Origin: Basidiobolus meristosporus CBS 931.73
Taxonomy: Eukaryota > Basidiobolomycota > Basidiobolomycetes > Basidiobolales > Basidiobolaceae
NCBI GenBank assembly: GCA_002104905.1
Contig: MCFE01000163.1
Span: 83,986-147,985, forward strand
Length of the DNA stretch: 64,000 bases
Reading direction: 5' to 3'
Shown here one piece after another: positions 11,681-21,979 of the stretch. A program made the position numbers and the translations under genes. How positions within the stretch are numbered: the first letter of the stretch is position 1; each line of letters begins with the position of its first letter. The notes under the pieces were generated by a model. The model was not told where the DNA came from, did not search any database, and was given only the letters and a program-made list of their open reading frames with translations.

Positions 11681-12334
11681 TGTAGTGGGGTCACAGTGAC
11701 ACCCACTGACAGATGTGCTCATTCCTATATTTTCTACTTCCCTATTTCTCTACTACCCTTGTTTTAGTTTTATCTCATTTGTCTTACTTGGTCAGTACTA
11801 ACCCATAAGCTGGCTCACTATCACAGCTGCTTACCTTATTGCATAGGTTATCCCTCACTTTATGTAAGATTACTAGCTATAAGTGCTCTAATATTAGGCA
11901 AGCACCCGCACCAGTACCTGTGACACATGACTAAACTGTGTCACCATCCCTACCATTTTCACCCCATATATGGTATCCCTATGCTACACAGGCTTCATAA
12001 TACTGATCCCTGATTGGTTGGATGTGCTGTGCCTCTTCAAACCTTCTGGCACATACTTAGAACATTCTTAGGTCATTCTGATGTCATTAAGATTTCTATT
12101 GACATCAAGAACCTTCTGGAACACCATGATTAGTAATCACTTAGCCAGTAAGAAAAGTATTTAAGGGAGGCTATCCCTCAACAATAAATCATCATCCCTT
12201 TTATCAATATACTGACTTGTTGATTAGTGTGATCACTGCTACCTACTGCTACCTGAGCTTCCAACCCAGACCACAGGACACTCCCAGGAAACCATGCTGA
12301 CAGCCAACTTACCTTGGAGGCACTAACTGTGACA
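11681..12334 (+). repeat. LTR-like segment of another retroelement family
   Basis: The segment runs from TGTAGTGGGGTCAC to ACTAACTGTGACA (TG...CA). It holds a TATA-like TATTTAAGGG near 12159 and AATAAATC at about 12184, the usual promoter and polyadenylation arrangement of a plus-strand LTR. Sequence on both sides of its right end (12228-12490) recurs in inverted orientation at 17738-18030. No target duplication was found, so the ends are uncertain. Confidence 0.35.
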
Positions 12335-13887
12335 AATGCTCAGAGTAGGTATCTTTTATTATATTTGATTCTTTCCCAAGTTTGTTCTTGTACAGGCAAA
12401 GATACTTTTCTGTCTTTATAACTACTGACCACAGCTGCATTCTTATCAAGTCCCTGCTGGTGGAGTTTACAGTTGTTTGACTTTGGAAGCTCTAGTACAT
12501 TGTCATCTCAAAGGATGCTGAATACAGCACATACTTTTGTTAAGATACCAAGCAAGTTGGGGATTGTAGCTCAATAGTTTTCCCTTTACAAGCTGGTGGC
12601 TTTATTCCCCTTCACATTAGATTAGAGACAAAACCCCAGGTATTCCTAGCTAGCTTTTGCTAGAGATTATTGCACCCAGTGAGCACCCCACACACAAAAC
12701 ACTTGAGAAGTGTTGGACATATCTCTCCCTTGGACTTATACACCACCACAACATTGCAATGATGGCATTTTTGGATGTAAATGCCATGCAAATGTTAACA
12801 CATGCTAGAATCAGGACAGTCTCTGTGCCATATGTTGCCGGCCACATGATGGTTGTCCACTTGTACCATGTACATGGTCAGTTGTATCCCAGGATGATTA
12901 TGGCAAGAAGTAGTAGTAAATCCTCAAAGCCCCCATTACTAATATTAGTATAAACACACCACTTCTCTAGCCACAACATTACATGAATTGCTGGTGGATG
13001 GATTACTGGGCTCACTTGGCTCCATAAAGTATCCTTGGCATTTGCTTCAACAGGTGCTGTCTCATTGCATATTGGGATTTGACTGGGCTCATGCATGGTA
13101 CTGTTGTTAAGGGTGATTGGCTCACAATCCATCAGTAAGCCTTTATTGTTGGAGCTATCACTCTGCATGCCATATTCAGAAGGCTGAGGTGAGCCTGAAG
13201 GCAGCACAAACTCACCTGACTCAGTTTGTGCAAGGTTACAAAGGTGGCAGGTGCCAATATAGAAGTATCAACTGGCTGGCAAGATAATATTGGTACAGTA
13301 GTGACTGATGAATGGTCAAATATGAATTGGGTGGCAAAACACTGGCTGTGATCCTTGTAATACTTCAAATGCTGTCTGAGTCCTTCATGGCTGAGAGGCT
13401 TGCTACAATAGACACATGGTCTTTTTTCTCTTCTCTTACAGTGTTGAGTTAAAGTAGTCTTGTCCATGGGGCAAACAGTTTGACCTGCAACAATTTGATG
13501 CTATTCTATTACTTTTTGGTCAATACTCATGTGAATTTAAGACAGTCTTGTATTTGAGACATTGCACCTATATGAATGTAAGATTAAATGATGACCTGCC
13601 ATTGTAAGCATTATAAATAAAGTTGTGGCATCATATACCCACATATATGTAGCACTATTTCCCCTTTTGCTTGACTCACTCCCATATATATGCTGCCAAA
13701 AAATTAAGCAAGGTTGTCTGGTTCTCAACTAAACCCCACTGCTGACAGCAGCAGAAGAATGGTTGGACAACAGCTTGCTTTGACATTCAGTGCAACAAGT
13801 GGGGCCACATCCAAAAAAAGCCATGTTGACAGTGTGTCCACCAAAGGTAATAATGCAGACTCCTCAGGCTCTCAGTAAGGTAGTCAA

Positions 13888-15060
13888 TTGAGAGCTTCTG
13901 CAGGGCTGCAAGCTGACTGTTATGTTCAGGCAGATGAGAGTATAGGAAATGTAGTACCTTCAGTTGAAGACCAGAAGCTGGCCACTTTAATATCACCTCC
14001 ACCTATATTAGCAAGTACGTTGTCAGCTCATACTGAAGCATTAATGAAGCAACTGGGTGCTGTGGCTGATAGGATAGATGCAATAGCCCAGAGAAATCAG
14101 GAAATAGTCCAGAAGCAGGATGAGCAGATAATACCTGTAGAGCAATCAACATCCCAGGTAGAGAAAGCAGTATCTTTGCTTCAAAGAAGGAGCTCAAGTA
14201 GGTCAATATCCCAGCCAAGAATTGAGCAATTTCCCAATGTAACAGTAGAGGAACACTGTACTGTCTTTGAAATACAATAACAGTGCCCAAAGATAAAACC
14301 CACAGATAAACCTATCACAGCATGGAAGGAAGACAATGTGGAGCTTATCCCAAAGCCTAAAAATCAAAGAACATTGAAGATCCATGAAGCCATTGAGTGC
14401 AACAATGAAGAGTGGGCTAATATTCAAGAGGCCATCAGAAGTCTATCATGCCATCACCTTAAGGTTGGTATACAATGGGACCATCAGGAACTCCAGGCCA
14501 TGCAGAGTGTGCTTGACTTGTTACATGAGCATTATCCTGGATTCAAATAGGCAGACAGATTTTGGGCCTGCATTAGTATGCTGAGAAAGTATCTTAAGAA
14601 TAGCAGAAAATATCAAAGGCAGAAGAACAAGGGAGTCATGGCTAAAAACCAGTGGCTTCCTCAAGAGCCCATTACAAGCAGGGCCAAAAGATCCAAACAG
14701 TTGTTGAAGAGATGTCAGGTAGCTGGAAGAGTGCCACCTATGGACAAGCAGACAGACACAGATGCACCAGCACAACATTTATCAAGGAAAAAGTGTAGTA
14801 CCACTCTAGAAGCATTCACTCAAAGTAGCAGTGAAGGACCTTACAGTGATAAAAACCAGCAGCTTTCTCAGGAACCTGTACCACCTACAGCTGAGAGCTC
14901 AAAACAAGCAGTAAAGAAATGACAAGTTGCCAGGAGAGTGCCAGCAAGGGACAAGCAGGCCAAAACAGATGAGTCAGAGCAGAATTTATCAAGGAGAAAA
15001 CATAGTTCATTACAAGAAGCATGCAGAAAAAGTAGCAGTGAAAGACCTGGCAATGATAAA
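13888..15060 (+). pseudogene. Degenerate accessory ORF of the DNA transposon
   Basis: A single plus-strand frame interrupted by a few stops (14278, 14548, 14920, 15058). The first part is predicted coiled coil (ALMKQLGAVADRIDAIAQR). The middle is helical and charged (EWANIQEAIRSLS, then RFWACISMLRKYLKN). The C-terminal third has two tandem 69-codon repeats starting at 14644 and 14851, exactly 207 bp apart, each with SQEP/PQEP and QHLSRKK/QNLSRRK motifs. It is divergent from the transposase pieces. No family was recognised; a DNA-binding or capsid-like accessory protein is possible but unproven. Confidence 0.4.
14644..15057 (+). repeat. Two 207-bp in-frame tandem repeats
   Basis: Two diverged units (14644-14850 and 14851-15057) keep the same length and reading frame. 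This suggests they were under coding selection when they duplicated. Confidence 0.75.
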
Positions 15061-16010
15061 TGAAAAGGTAAAGGGAAAAATGTCTACCCCGGCCTGAGAC
15101 AGGGAAGCATACAAAAAAACTGCAGCTCTTGCTAATTAATGCTATTAGCCCAGAACAGACTGAATCCCATCATAGCCAAGAAGAGTTACCAACAAGAAAG
15201 CAGCTGTTTTCACAAGAGTTGGAAGCACAGGTGGTTGAGCTACACTCCAGCAAGGTAGATGAGTTAGCAGAGAAAGGCAATTTGTCTACTACAGCCTCCA
15301 CATCCTCCATTGTTGACAGAGTTAAGATCCCAGTGACAGACAATGCTACCATGTCAAGAACTTGAGCAACTATCACAATGCCTTTGGTGAAACTTGGAAC
15401 AATAATAGGCACACCAAGAAGTTGCAGCACTTATTCTAGAGCAGTGCTCAGGAAAATACACTTGAATATTGCAAGGATTTATTGCAAAGACTGGCAGATA
15501 AGGTGCTAGACCTTGCAGTGCTGGCTGAAGACCAGGATGTGTGGGAACTAGTGAATGAACAGTGGCATAAAGCTGTTGGGTTCCTATTGAAGTCATGGAA
15601 ACAGAGCATTACAGCAGATATATTTATTGAGTGGTGGATTTTAATGAAGTAAATTGTTGCATGTACAACTGAAGTTTCAACAGATCAATTTGTACACATA
15701 AAAAGTAAGAGAAACAATTGAGTCAGGAAGTACAGTGTGTGAAAAAGAGGCAATAGCCAATCAATGTACACAAACATAGGAGGTGATTGAGTGCCCAGGA
15801 TCAAAGAGTGAGAAAATAGCCAGAGAACCAATCAAAAGCCACTAAAACATTGTTGAGATGGACAATTTTGACTAAGTTTTTTGTGAAATCTGGGGTGCAA
15901 TCATTTTTCAACAGTCTCTGCACAGTGTCCTGACAGGATCCATACCTCTTAGTCACAGGACTTGGAATTTGTAATGGCCATTTGATGGGACCATCACAAT
16001 AATTTTTCAT

Positions 16011-16553
16011 AGGGGGTCTAAACTGCTGGTGTCTGTATCACTAAGACACTACAGTAAAGGCTCCTGCTTCTCTAGCTTTTTGGGTGCTCAAAGTATCTCC
16101 AAAGGCCTCTGTGTGTCTTGCACATCACCGTCAAAAGTTCCTTGATGGCAAGTCTAAGGTGTAACTGCTGAAGGTAGGTCCAGTGATCAGCTGATACCTA
16201 CTAAGGGCCAAGTGTTACTGATAAAATGGATGATTTATTAGTGAGGATTTGACTTCCCAATGAGAAATGACATGATCAGCTCTGCTATGCTAGTGCATTG
16301 GTGTTGCTTCATTCTTAAAGTCACTGGTATTGGCTTTGCAATATGATGAAACATACTTCAACTTGAACAGATTTCAATATCTGATGCTTAAGGTAATATG
16401 GATACTATTTGGACTGGTGCTCCCGTATCTAGAATTGTCAGACCTGAAACCAAGTCCTCTTGATGCAACTACTCCTACATAGAGTACCTGCATGGCTTTG
16501 GAGTACTCCTAGGAAGCTCTAAAGAGCATATGTGCATAGTATGGGGCTATTAG
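16011..16553. other. Spacer between transposon copy 2 and solo LTR
   Basis: AT-rich sequence with no supportable gene. CACTACAG occurs at about 16050 and could be a transposon terminus, but no partner end was found. Confidence 0.4.
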
Positions 16554-16903
16554 CATTGTAAAAATTTGGAATTCCACCTAAATACTCACCTAACTTAGTC
16601 ACTTGGATCATTACCATCAAGTCATAGAGAATACTGACCAAATTTCTTGTCAGCATTTACTTGGAATATTTTCACCAAAATACCAAGTACCCAGAATATG
16701 AGAGTTGTCAAAGTTGTCCAAACAGTCCCAAAGTTTGTACACATGTTTTTGGGACCCTCCTAAACCTTCTCTATGTGTTTGTTATGCCAAGATCATGTAA
16801 CAGTATAAATACTACTTTTACATTCAATAAATCATTAAGTGTAAACCAAATTATCTACTTGTCCTTGCAAATCACTTCCAATATCTCCAAAACTCTTACA
16901 ACA
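16554..16903 (+). repeat. Solo copia LTR
   Basis: 350 bp, the same length as the copia 2 LTRs and similar throughout, with the first two bases changed from TG to CA. It keeps the TATA-like stem in standard orientation and AATAAATC. Flanks ATTAG and ATTTG are probably a decayed 5-bp target duplication. No internal copia sequence adjoins it, so it is a solo LTR left by recombination. Confidence 0.88.
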
Positions 16904-17479
16904 ATTTGAACACCTTTAATATTCTTAATGATCTATGCTCCTGCTATTCTGGTGAGAATATCCTCAGTAAATCTTGACAAAGAATTTGGGCAGAGCACTC
17001 CAAAATCTGAAGACTTGGAACCTAGTGACTAAGCTAGGTGACTATTTAGGCTTAATGACAAAGTTGGCTGCTGGTGGTTGTTAGGTTCCTGATAATATTG
17101 GTAATCTTGTCTCAATGAGTCACTGATTGAATCAAATCATGCTGTGAATCTTGTTAGGTTCTACAGAGCTTGTGTGAATCATCCATACAGATTTCTAATT
17201 ATGTAGTGGTGTATAGGTCTCAGAGTGATTGATGACCAACACTGTGCAAATGGCTTGTGTGAGGTGCCCACTAGGTGCAAGAACATCTGGCCATAGTATG
17301 CTTGAAGTACCTGGGATTTGTCATTACACCAATATGATGGGAATAAAGTCAAAAGCCTGTCCCATTGAAAACCTGAAACTTGGAATTCATCAGATTTCTC
17401 ACTGGTATTCTGCTGGCAATGAACTGGTGCTTTCTATTCATATTTTCAGGTGAAAACTCCCTCAAATTAGTAGGTGGCT
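16904..17479. other. AT-rich spacer
   Basis: No ORF longer than about 75 codons looks coding, and no repeat relationship within the window was noticed. Confidence 0.45.
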
Positions 17480-17660
17480 GATTATCAGGTTTGATATGAA
17501 TGCTAGTTGGCCCAGCCTCCTTCTTGAAAATATATCTGCTTGTCTGCCAATAAGCCAAAACCTGGGATATTGAGGGCTGTAGGTATTGGAAAACTTGGAG
17601 TTCAGCTGCCATTGTGATGGTATGCTGCTGGCCTTTTCATAACTTTTCTCTCAGGGGTCA
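17480..17660. repeat. Dispersed repeat C, copy 1
   Basis: Similar by eye to 56795-56970. Shared stretches include TATGAATGCTAG, TCTGCTTGTCT and GGGATATTGAG. Identity unknown; probably the end of a mobile element. Confidence 0.6.
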
Positions 17661-17737
17661 GGCAAAAGTTATTGAGCCACAGTCCCTAGCTTGGTTGGTG
17701 TCATAGAAAAGTATGTGGTGGGCTCAGCATCAATTGT

Positions 17738-18030
17738 GGTGATTATTTATCAAAGGCACTGAAGTCAAGAGAACTGTAAACTCCACCAGCAGGGACTAAA
17801 TCAGATTGCAGATTTGTACAATAGTTACAAAGACAGAGAAGAATCATTGCTTGCAAAAGTACATATTTGGGAAAGATTGAAATACAATGAAGGATACAAA
17901 TTCTAGGTCCTCCTTAGAAGTAGTGCCTCCAAGGTCAGTTGGCTTGTACAGTTTCCTGGGAATGTCTCTTGGTCCAGGATTAAAAACTCAGGTAGCAGTA
18001 GGTAGCAGCAACAACACTAAGCAACCAAGT
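17738..18030 (-). repeat. Inverted partial copy of the LTR-like family
   Basis: The reverse complement matches 12228-12490, including CTGCTACCTACTGCTACCTG, ACCTTGGAGGCACTA and AGTCCCTGCTGGTGGAGTTT. It shows that the repeat extends past the presumed right end of the LTR-like segment. Confidence 0.6.
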
Positions 18031-18249
18031 TCTCCCAAAAATCTTGAACAATACCAAGTCCCTCACAACACTGGATACCAGATGTTTTGGTGAAAATATC
18101 CAGAGTAAGCCCTAACAATGGGGATGGATAGGAAATAGTAAGGTTCATAGGTGGTGATCTGCCTGACCAAGCCAATGTAAATATACAGGTATAAGTATAA
18201 TACTTACCACAGGAAGTAGCATGGCTTGGCAAGCTTGTCAATCGCTAAG

Positions 18250-19500
18250 GATTATTTCCAATTCTACCACCGTGATACTTGAAGATAATCAAGCTTATAT
18301 GCAATGAGGTAGAAATGCTATGTCTGAATAAAGTGTATGGATGTTGAACACCATTTAATCCAAGAGACTATACTTGGCCATGGCAGCAGAGCGTGCGACA
18401 GTCACCAAGAATATCCAGAAGTCCGTGTGACCCAGAGAGCTACCCACCAACTTGACTTGACATATTGGGGGATGGTCGGAGTATCATCCAGTTGGCAGAA
18501 AAAGGCACAGTGACCGGATGTTCCCGGGCATCTCCAAAATACATCCCCCCCAAAATCACTCTCCGCTGCCACCTTCAATCTGGTGAGCCAATGTTCGAAC
18601 TCCCGGGATCACTGCCAACACTTCGCATTCACTTGCAATAGGCTATGGGTCCCAAGGTTGCTGTCACTTTGCTTTGGCTGGGCTTCTGCTGGCCTGGGGC
18701 AAGACTGCATGCTCTACACCACCGTTGGCATGAAGGATGTTGTTGGTTTTGCTGAGGTGAACCCTAACGTTGGCTATGGCACAGCTGAGCGTCAGTATAC
18801 AAGCGATCGGAACGACCTTCCAGAACTGTGTACCACAGCAGTAACCACAACTCAACATCCGTATTGGGGGGGCCGCTGCCTGGACCGCGGATGTCACATC
18901 CCAACTGCACCAACACTTCTGCAGAAGAAATGGACCCGCTTGCAAAGTGGGTTTGGAACCTCCCTCCCCCCGTGGCAACAAATCGGCGTGGCTTGAACCA
19001 TGGACCAGATCACGGTCCGACCGGAAGCCCACCAACCAGAGTAGGGGTGAATTTCCAATGGATTACCGAGTCCTACCATCTACGATCAGGAGACCACCCT
19101 TCCCGAGACGTGCTAGGACGTTGGGCGCCGTTCCCATCCCCCAACAAAGCGTGGGTTGGATCCAACCGGTTTCCGAGGTCTGGTGTCACATAACCTGACC
19201 GGTTGGGCATCCGGTCGTTGAGCACGAAGTACGGTTCCCCGTCCGCCATCCACTCGGAGCCGAATCTTACCCCCCCCCTCCTTCCCCACCAATCCAGTTT
19301 CTTCCCGGGCACGTTGTCCCATCCAAGAGCAACGGATCATCTAAAATCCTATTGAGAGGGGGGGGGTGAGAAAAGGGAGGGACTTCCCAGACTACCTTGG
19401 CCAAACAAAACAATCGAGGGGATGTTAAGTAAACAGGTTCACAGTTGTTTATTACCAGGTGTTTGGTTAGGGGTGTGGGTGTGGGTGTAGGTAGGAGTGG
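18250..19500. other. GC-rich region without a convincing gene
   Basis: Base composition changes abruptly from AT-rich repeats to GC-rich sequence with C and G homopolymer runs (18545, 19270, 19360). Overlapping open frames exist on both strands (for example 18583-18996, 18828-19193 and 19545-19267), but none has recognisable domains, and open frames are expected by chance at this composition. The left end of the gene island. Confidence 0.5.
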
Positions 19501-19504
19501 CGGC

Positions 19505-20032
19505 TCACGCCTGGCGAGCAAAGTTCTGGGTCCAGTAGGCACCATTAGCCACGTACCCGGAACCGAAGTGGGTGTACTGGGGGTTAAGGATGTTCCTACG
19601 ATGTCCGGGGGAGTTCATCCAGCCCTTCATCACCGCGTCGATGCTAGCATACCCCTTGGCAACATTCTCGCCTATAGCGGACCACTTGAATCCGGTCTCG
19701 TTGACCCGCGTGCTCAGGGGTCTGCCCGGCTCGTCGTGGGTCATCTGGCCGACCCGAGCCTGGTAGTCGGTGTGCTTCTGGGCGGCTTGCACTAGGCGAT
19801 CGTCGAGCTTCAGGGCGGGTTGTCCATTCATCTGACGTTGCTGGTTGACCAACTGGAGCATCTTCTGCAGATCCCCGTTACCAGTGCCGGAGCCAGTCTG
19901 GCCGGTAGAGGGGGGGAGCTTCTTGGGACGGGAGGGGATGCGCCGCACCGGGCGACCCATGGGGGCGGCGAAGATCAACACCGCCTGGAGAAGGAGGAAT
20001 GAGATGCAAATGAGGACGGTCCAGCCTTTCAT
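19505..20032 (-). CDS. Secreted CAP/SCP-domain protein
   Basis: 175 aa, no intron. ATG 20032 was chosen because it opens a clear signal peptide (MKGWTVLICISFLLLQAVLIFAA); an upstream in-frame start at 20098 would bury it. A basic, Pro-rich linker follows. The CAP fold (PR-1/SCP/YkwD type) occupies residues 50-175: LVNQQRQMNGQPALKLDD, HTDYQARVGQMTHD, GENVAKGY, the helix VMKGWMNSPGHRRNILNP, and the closing THFGSGY...YWTQNFA. Histidines and the glutamate of the CAP cavity are present. Fungal CAP proteins are secreted and some bind sterols or act at host interfaces; the role here is unknown. The gene is GC-rich compared with most neighbours. Confidence 0.88.
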   Translation of the reverse strand: MKGWTVLICISFLLLQAVLIFAAPMGRPVRRIPSRPKKLPPSTGQTGSGTGNGDLQKMLQLVNQQRQMNGQPALKLDDRLVQAAQKHTDYQARVGQMTHDEPGRPLSTRVNETGFKWSAIGENVAKGYASIDAVMKGWMNSPGHRRNILNPQYTHFGSGYVANGAYWTQNFARQA

Positions 20033-20712
20033 TTTTACTTGTTTCTGTCGAACAACAGAGATATACGCTTCCCCCCCCCAACGGGGGTGACCACCCATTT
20101 ATACATGGACCCGGTGGCAAGGTCACGATCCGTGGTATGTTACTCAAGTCACAGTCAATTTCACTGCTCCAATGTGGCACTCGGGAGGAAATCACCTGCA
20201 TGGTTTTCGTTGGATTCGATGTAGTGGTGGATTCTCTTGGGACCGAGTATGGACCGCAGCTTCTGCTCGTGGCAAGCACCCGGTTGCATCGAAAGCTCTT
20301 GTGTCGCGGGCTACCTGCTGTCGGGGATGAATTGGCAGGTGTGGAATGAGGCTGGCAGGATATGGTAAGCGTTTGATGTGACACACATCGACCGTCTAGG
20401 TTACGGTGGGATCCTGCTAGCGAGGGATCTTCCCAAGAGAGACGGGGATCATCGACCGCAGGTGATGTTTGATATACAAAGGAAAAGCACTTTTGAAAAC
20501 TCATCTTTAATCAGATTGATGGTGTCAACCAAGAATGGCCGGGATGTTGGGGCCAGATTGTTCTATTAACAGGGATCGGTGGAGGGGGGGTGGTTGTCCG
20601 GCCGGCTCGGATATTATATTACAGAACACACTGGTGGAGACCGGACATTCTAGGACTACTTGAGACGGGTGAAAATCTACAGATCGGTGTGCACAGCTCC
20701 ATCACTTTTAAG
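20033..20712. other. Intergenic: CAP promoter and F-box 3' region
   Basis: 680 bp of GC-rich spacer, with homopolymer C/G runs near 20070 and 20585. Antisense-looking open frames (for example 20504-19878) overlap the CAP gene and lack domains. Confidence 0.5.
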
Positions 20713-21525
20713 TCAGGTGCAGCTCTGAAGGCTCAACGGGGTGGGAGGCTGGGTGATTTGGACATCCTCCGTGCAATAGAAATGGGTACCGAAGATGGGG
20801 AAGCAATCGGCGCATATGTATTCGTCCTTTCGACACCGCTCGCACCATTGTTTACGAACGATCCCCCCGGGAGAACAGTCAAAGCAACGGCCTCTGCCAC
20901 AGGTCCGACAGTAGACTGGCAACTCGCTGTGCTTCTTGGCGAGGATGTCGATGTGGAATTTTGGATTGCATGTGAGTCGGACCAGGGTGTTTCGTAAGGC
21001 TGGCAGCAGCCAGGACACCACCCCGCAGTAACGTTTCCGAAACTCCGCCTCGGTGGGGTGGCCGAACAGGTTCAGCGTTTGGAAGTTTCCGAAAGGGGGT
21101 CGGTTGGTTCCCAGGAATCTCTGGAAAAGGGACACCAGGGTGATGATATCCAACCGGTTGCAGTTGAGAAGGGAAAGCTGGTTCAGTTGGGAGCATTTTT
21201 TGAACACCAGCTCCAGACAATCCGCAGTCACCTCGGTGTTGTTGAAGGAGAGCTCGTTGATCTGGTTCGCGGAATCTGCCAACAGACCCGACTGGAACGC
21301 CTGGTTGATTCTGGACTCGATCGCGGTTTGTTGTTCGTGGAGTTTGCTGGGATTGGTCAACCTGAAGTGGTGGATGTTTAGGTTGACCTTTTGCCAGCAG
21401 TTGCTTCTGGAAAGGGAAAGGTAAAGTCGGTGGCATGTGAGGGCTACATGGATGATGTCAGGTGTGGAAAGGCTTTGGCATATTTGATCCAAGAGCTCTT
21501 GGGAGAGTGTGGGCAATGAATGCAT
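20713..21525 (-). CDS. F-box protein with LRR-like middle and Cys-rich C-terminus
   Basis: 270 aa, single exon. The F-box is right at the N-terminus (LPTLSQELLDQICQSLS, residues 4-20, continuing to about 42). It is the segment that binds Skp1 in SCF ubiquitin ligases. Residues 88-190 contain leucine-rich-repeat-like stretches (INELSFNNTEV, LNQLSLLNCNRLD, FQTLNLFG) that would select substrate. The C-terminus has four CxxC pairs (206/209, 214/217, 228/231, 238/241), probably binding two zinc ions. Paired cysteines after F-box/LRR modules are familiar from uncharacterised fungal F-box proteins. The start is the first ATG before the F-box. Substrate unknown. Confidence 0.82.
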   Translation of the reverse strand: MHSLPTLSQELLDQICQSLSTPDIIHVALTCHRLYLSLSRSNCWQKVNLNIHHFRLTNPSKLHEQQTAIESRINQAFQSGLLADSANQINELSFNNTEVTADCLELVFKKCSQLNQLSLLNCNRLDIITLVSLFQRFLGTNRPPFGNFQTLNLFGHPTEAEFRKRYCGVVSWLLPALRNTLVRLTCNPKFHIDILAKKHSELPVYCRTCGRGRCFDCSPGGIVRKQWCERCRKDEYICADCFPIFGTHFYCTEDVQITQPPTPLSLQSCT

Positions 21526-21979
21526 GGAAGATGATGGTTGATGGGAATTGGGAGAGGGTGACTAATTTAAAGGAGCCACGGTGGGATGTGACTGGATAGG
21601 CAACTAATCGCAATGCAAACCCAATCGAAGCCCATCGGCGCCAATCGTGCAAGTTCCTATAAGTCGCCTTTGACTGAATCAGTCTGGAAATGCTAGAAAT
21701 GTATTGGTATATATGGCAGGCATTCATTGATTGTTCTTACACAGAATCTCTGTCATGTGATTCCCTGTGCATGGGGCAGTTTCCGTAGTGAGACGAAACT
21801 GTGTATAAACATGTTTCCACCTAAATGCGATGGGGTTGAGGGTTTAGTATTGAGTAGCCATTACATATATATATATATATTTATTTATTAGAGTTTTCAT
21901 TGAAGATACATAATATAGCCGGGTGAAATCTGCACCAGCCGTGGCAATGCATTTGATGGATATCATCTCCGCTCCCCGC
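21526..21979. other. Intergenic spacer
   Basis: 454 bp holding the F-box promoter and the BiP 3' region, with a TA-rich tract near 21867-21880. No further gene seen. Confidence 0.5.

Larger units (their letters stand above)
10591..13467 (-). pseudogene. Tnp2-like transposase, N-terminal and central regions
   Basis: Reading leftwards from 13467, the first frame (13467-13132) encodes a C2H2-like finger with CVYC near residue 18 and downstream histidines. A second frame (13207-12878) is hydrophilic and then reads PPAIHVMLWLEKWCVYTNIS. A central piece (11463-11173) ends in the segment around PKSLSNLDSYLYLLLDDF, resembling Tnp2 transposases. The frame is broken repeatedly and partly disturbed by the LTR-like segment at 11681-12334. 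It is inactive, and the class call rests on motif resemblance only. Confidence 0.45.
4885..16010 (-). mobile_element. Tnp2/CACTA-like DNA transposon (copy 2), interrupted by copia 2
   Basis: Minus-strand degenerate transposase pieces lie at 13467-10591 and, beyond the copia insertion, at 5795-4890. N-terminal peptides contain a C2H2-like finger (CVYCSKPLSHEGLRQH). A central piece at 11463-11250 resembles the Tnp2 region around the pattern WPKSLSNLDSYLYLLLDD. A C-terminal piece at 5617-5540 reads LWEFPMEQMCGAIGRQ, like the WxFPFE motif next to Tnp2/Plavaka transposases. A plus-strand degenerate ORF (13888-15060) appears to belong to it, because copy 1 holds both halves. The ends are inferred only from where the copies diverge; no clear CACTA terminal repeats were found. 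Confidence 0.55.

Noticed and set aside
12559-12615. tRNA-like start GGGATTGTAGCTCAATAGTT
   Set aside because: Only an A-box-like segment; no B box, no anticodon stem and no acceptor pairing. At most a decayed tRNA-derived repeat head.
18583-19198. Overlapping 80-140-codon frames in the GC-rich stretch
   Set aside because: No start context, no domains, strands overlap heavily, and open frames are expected by chance at this GC content.
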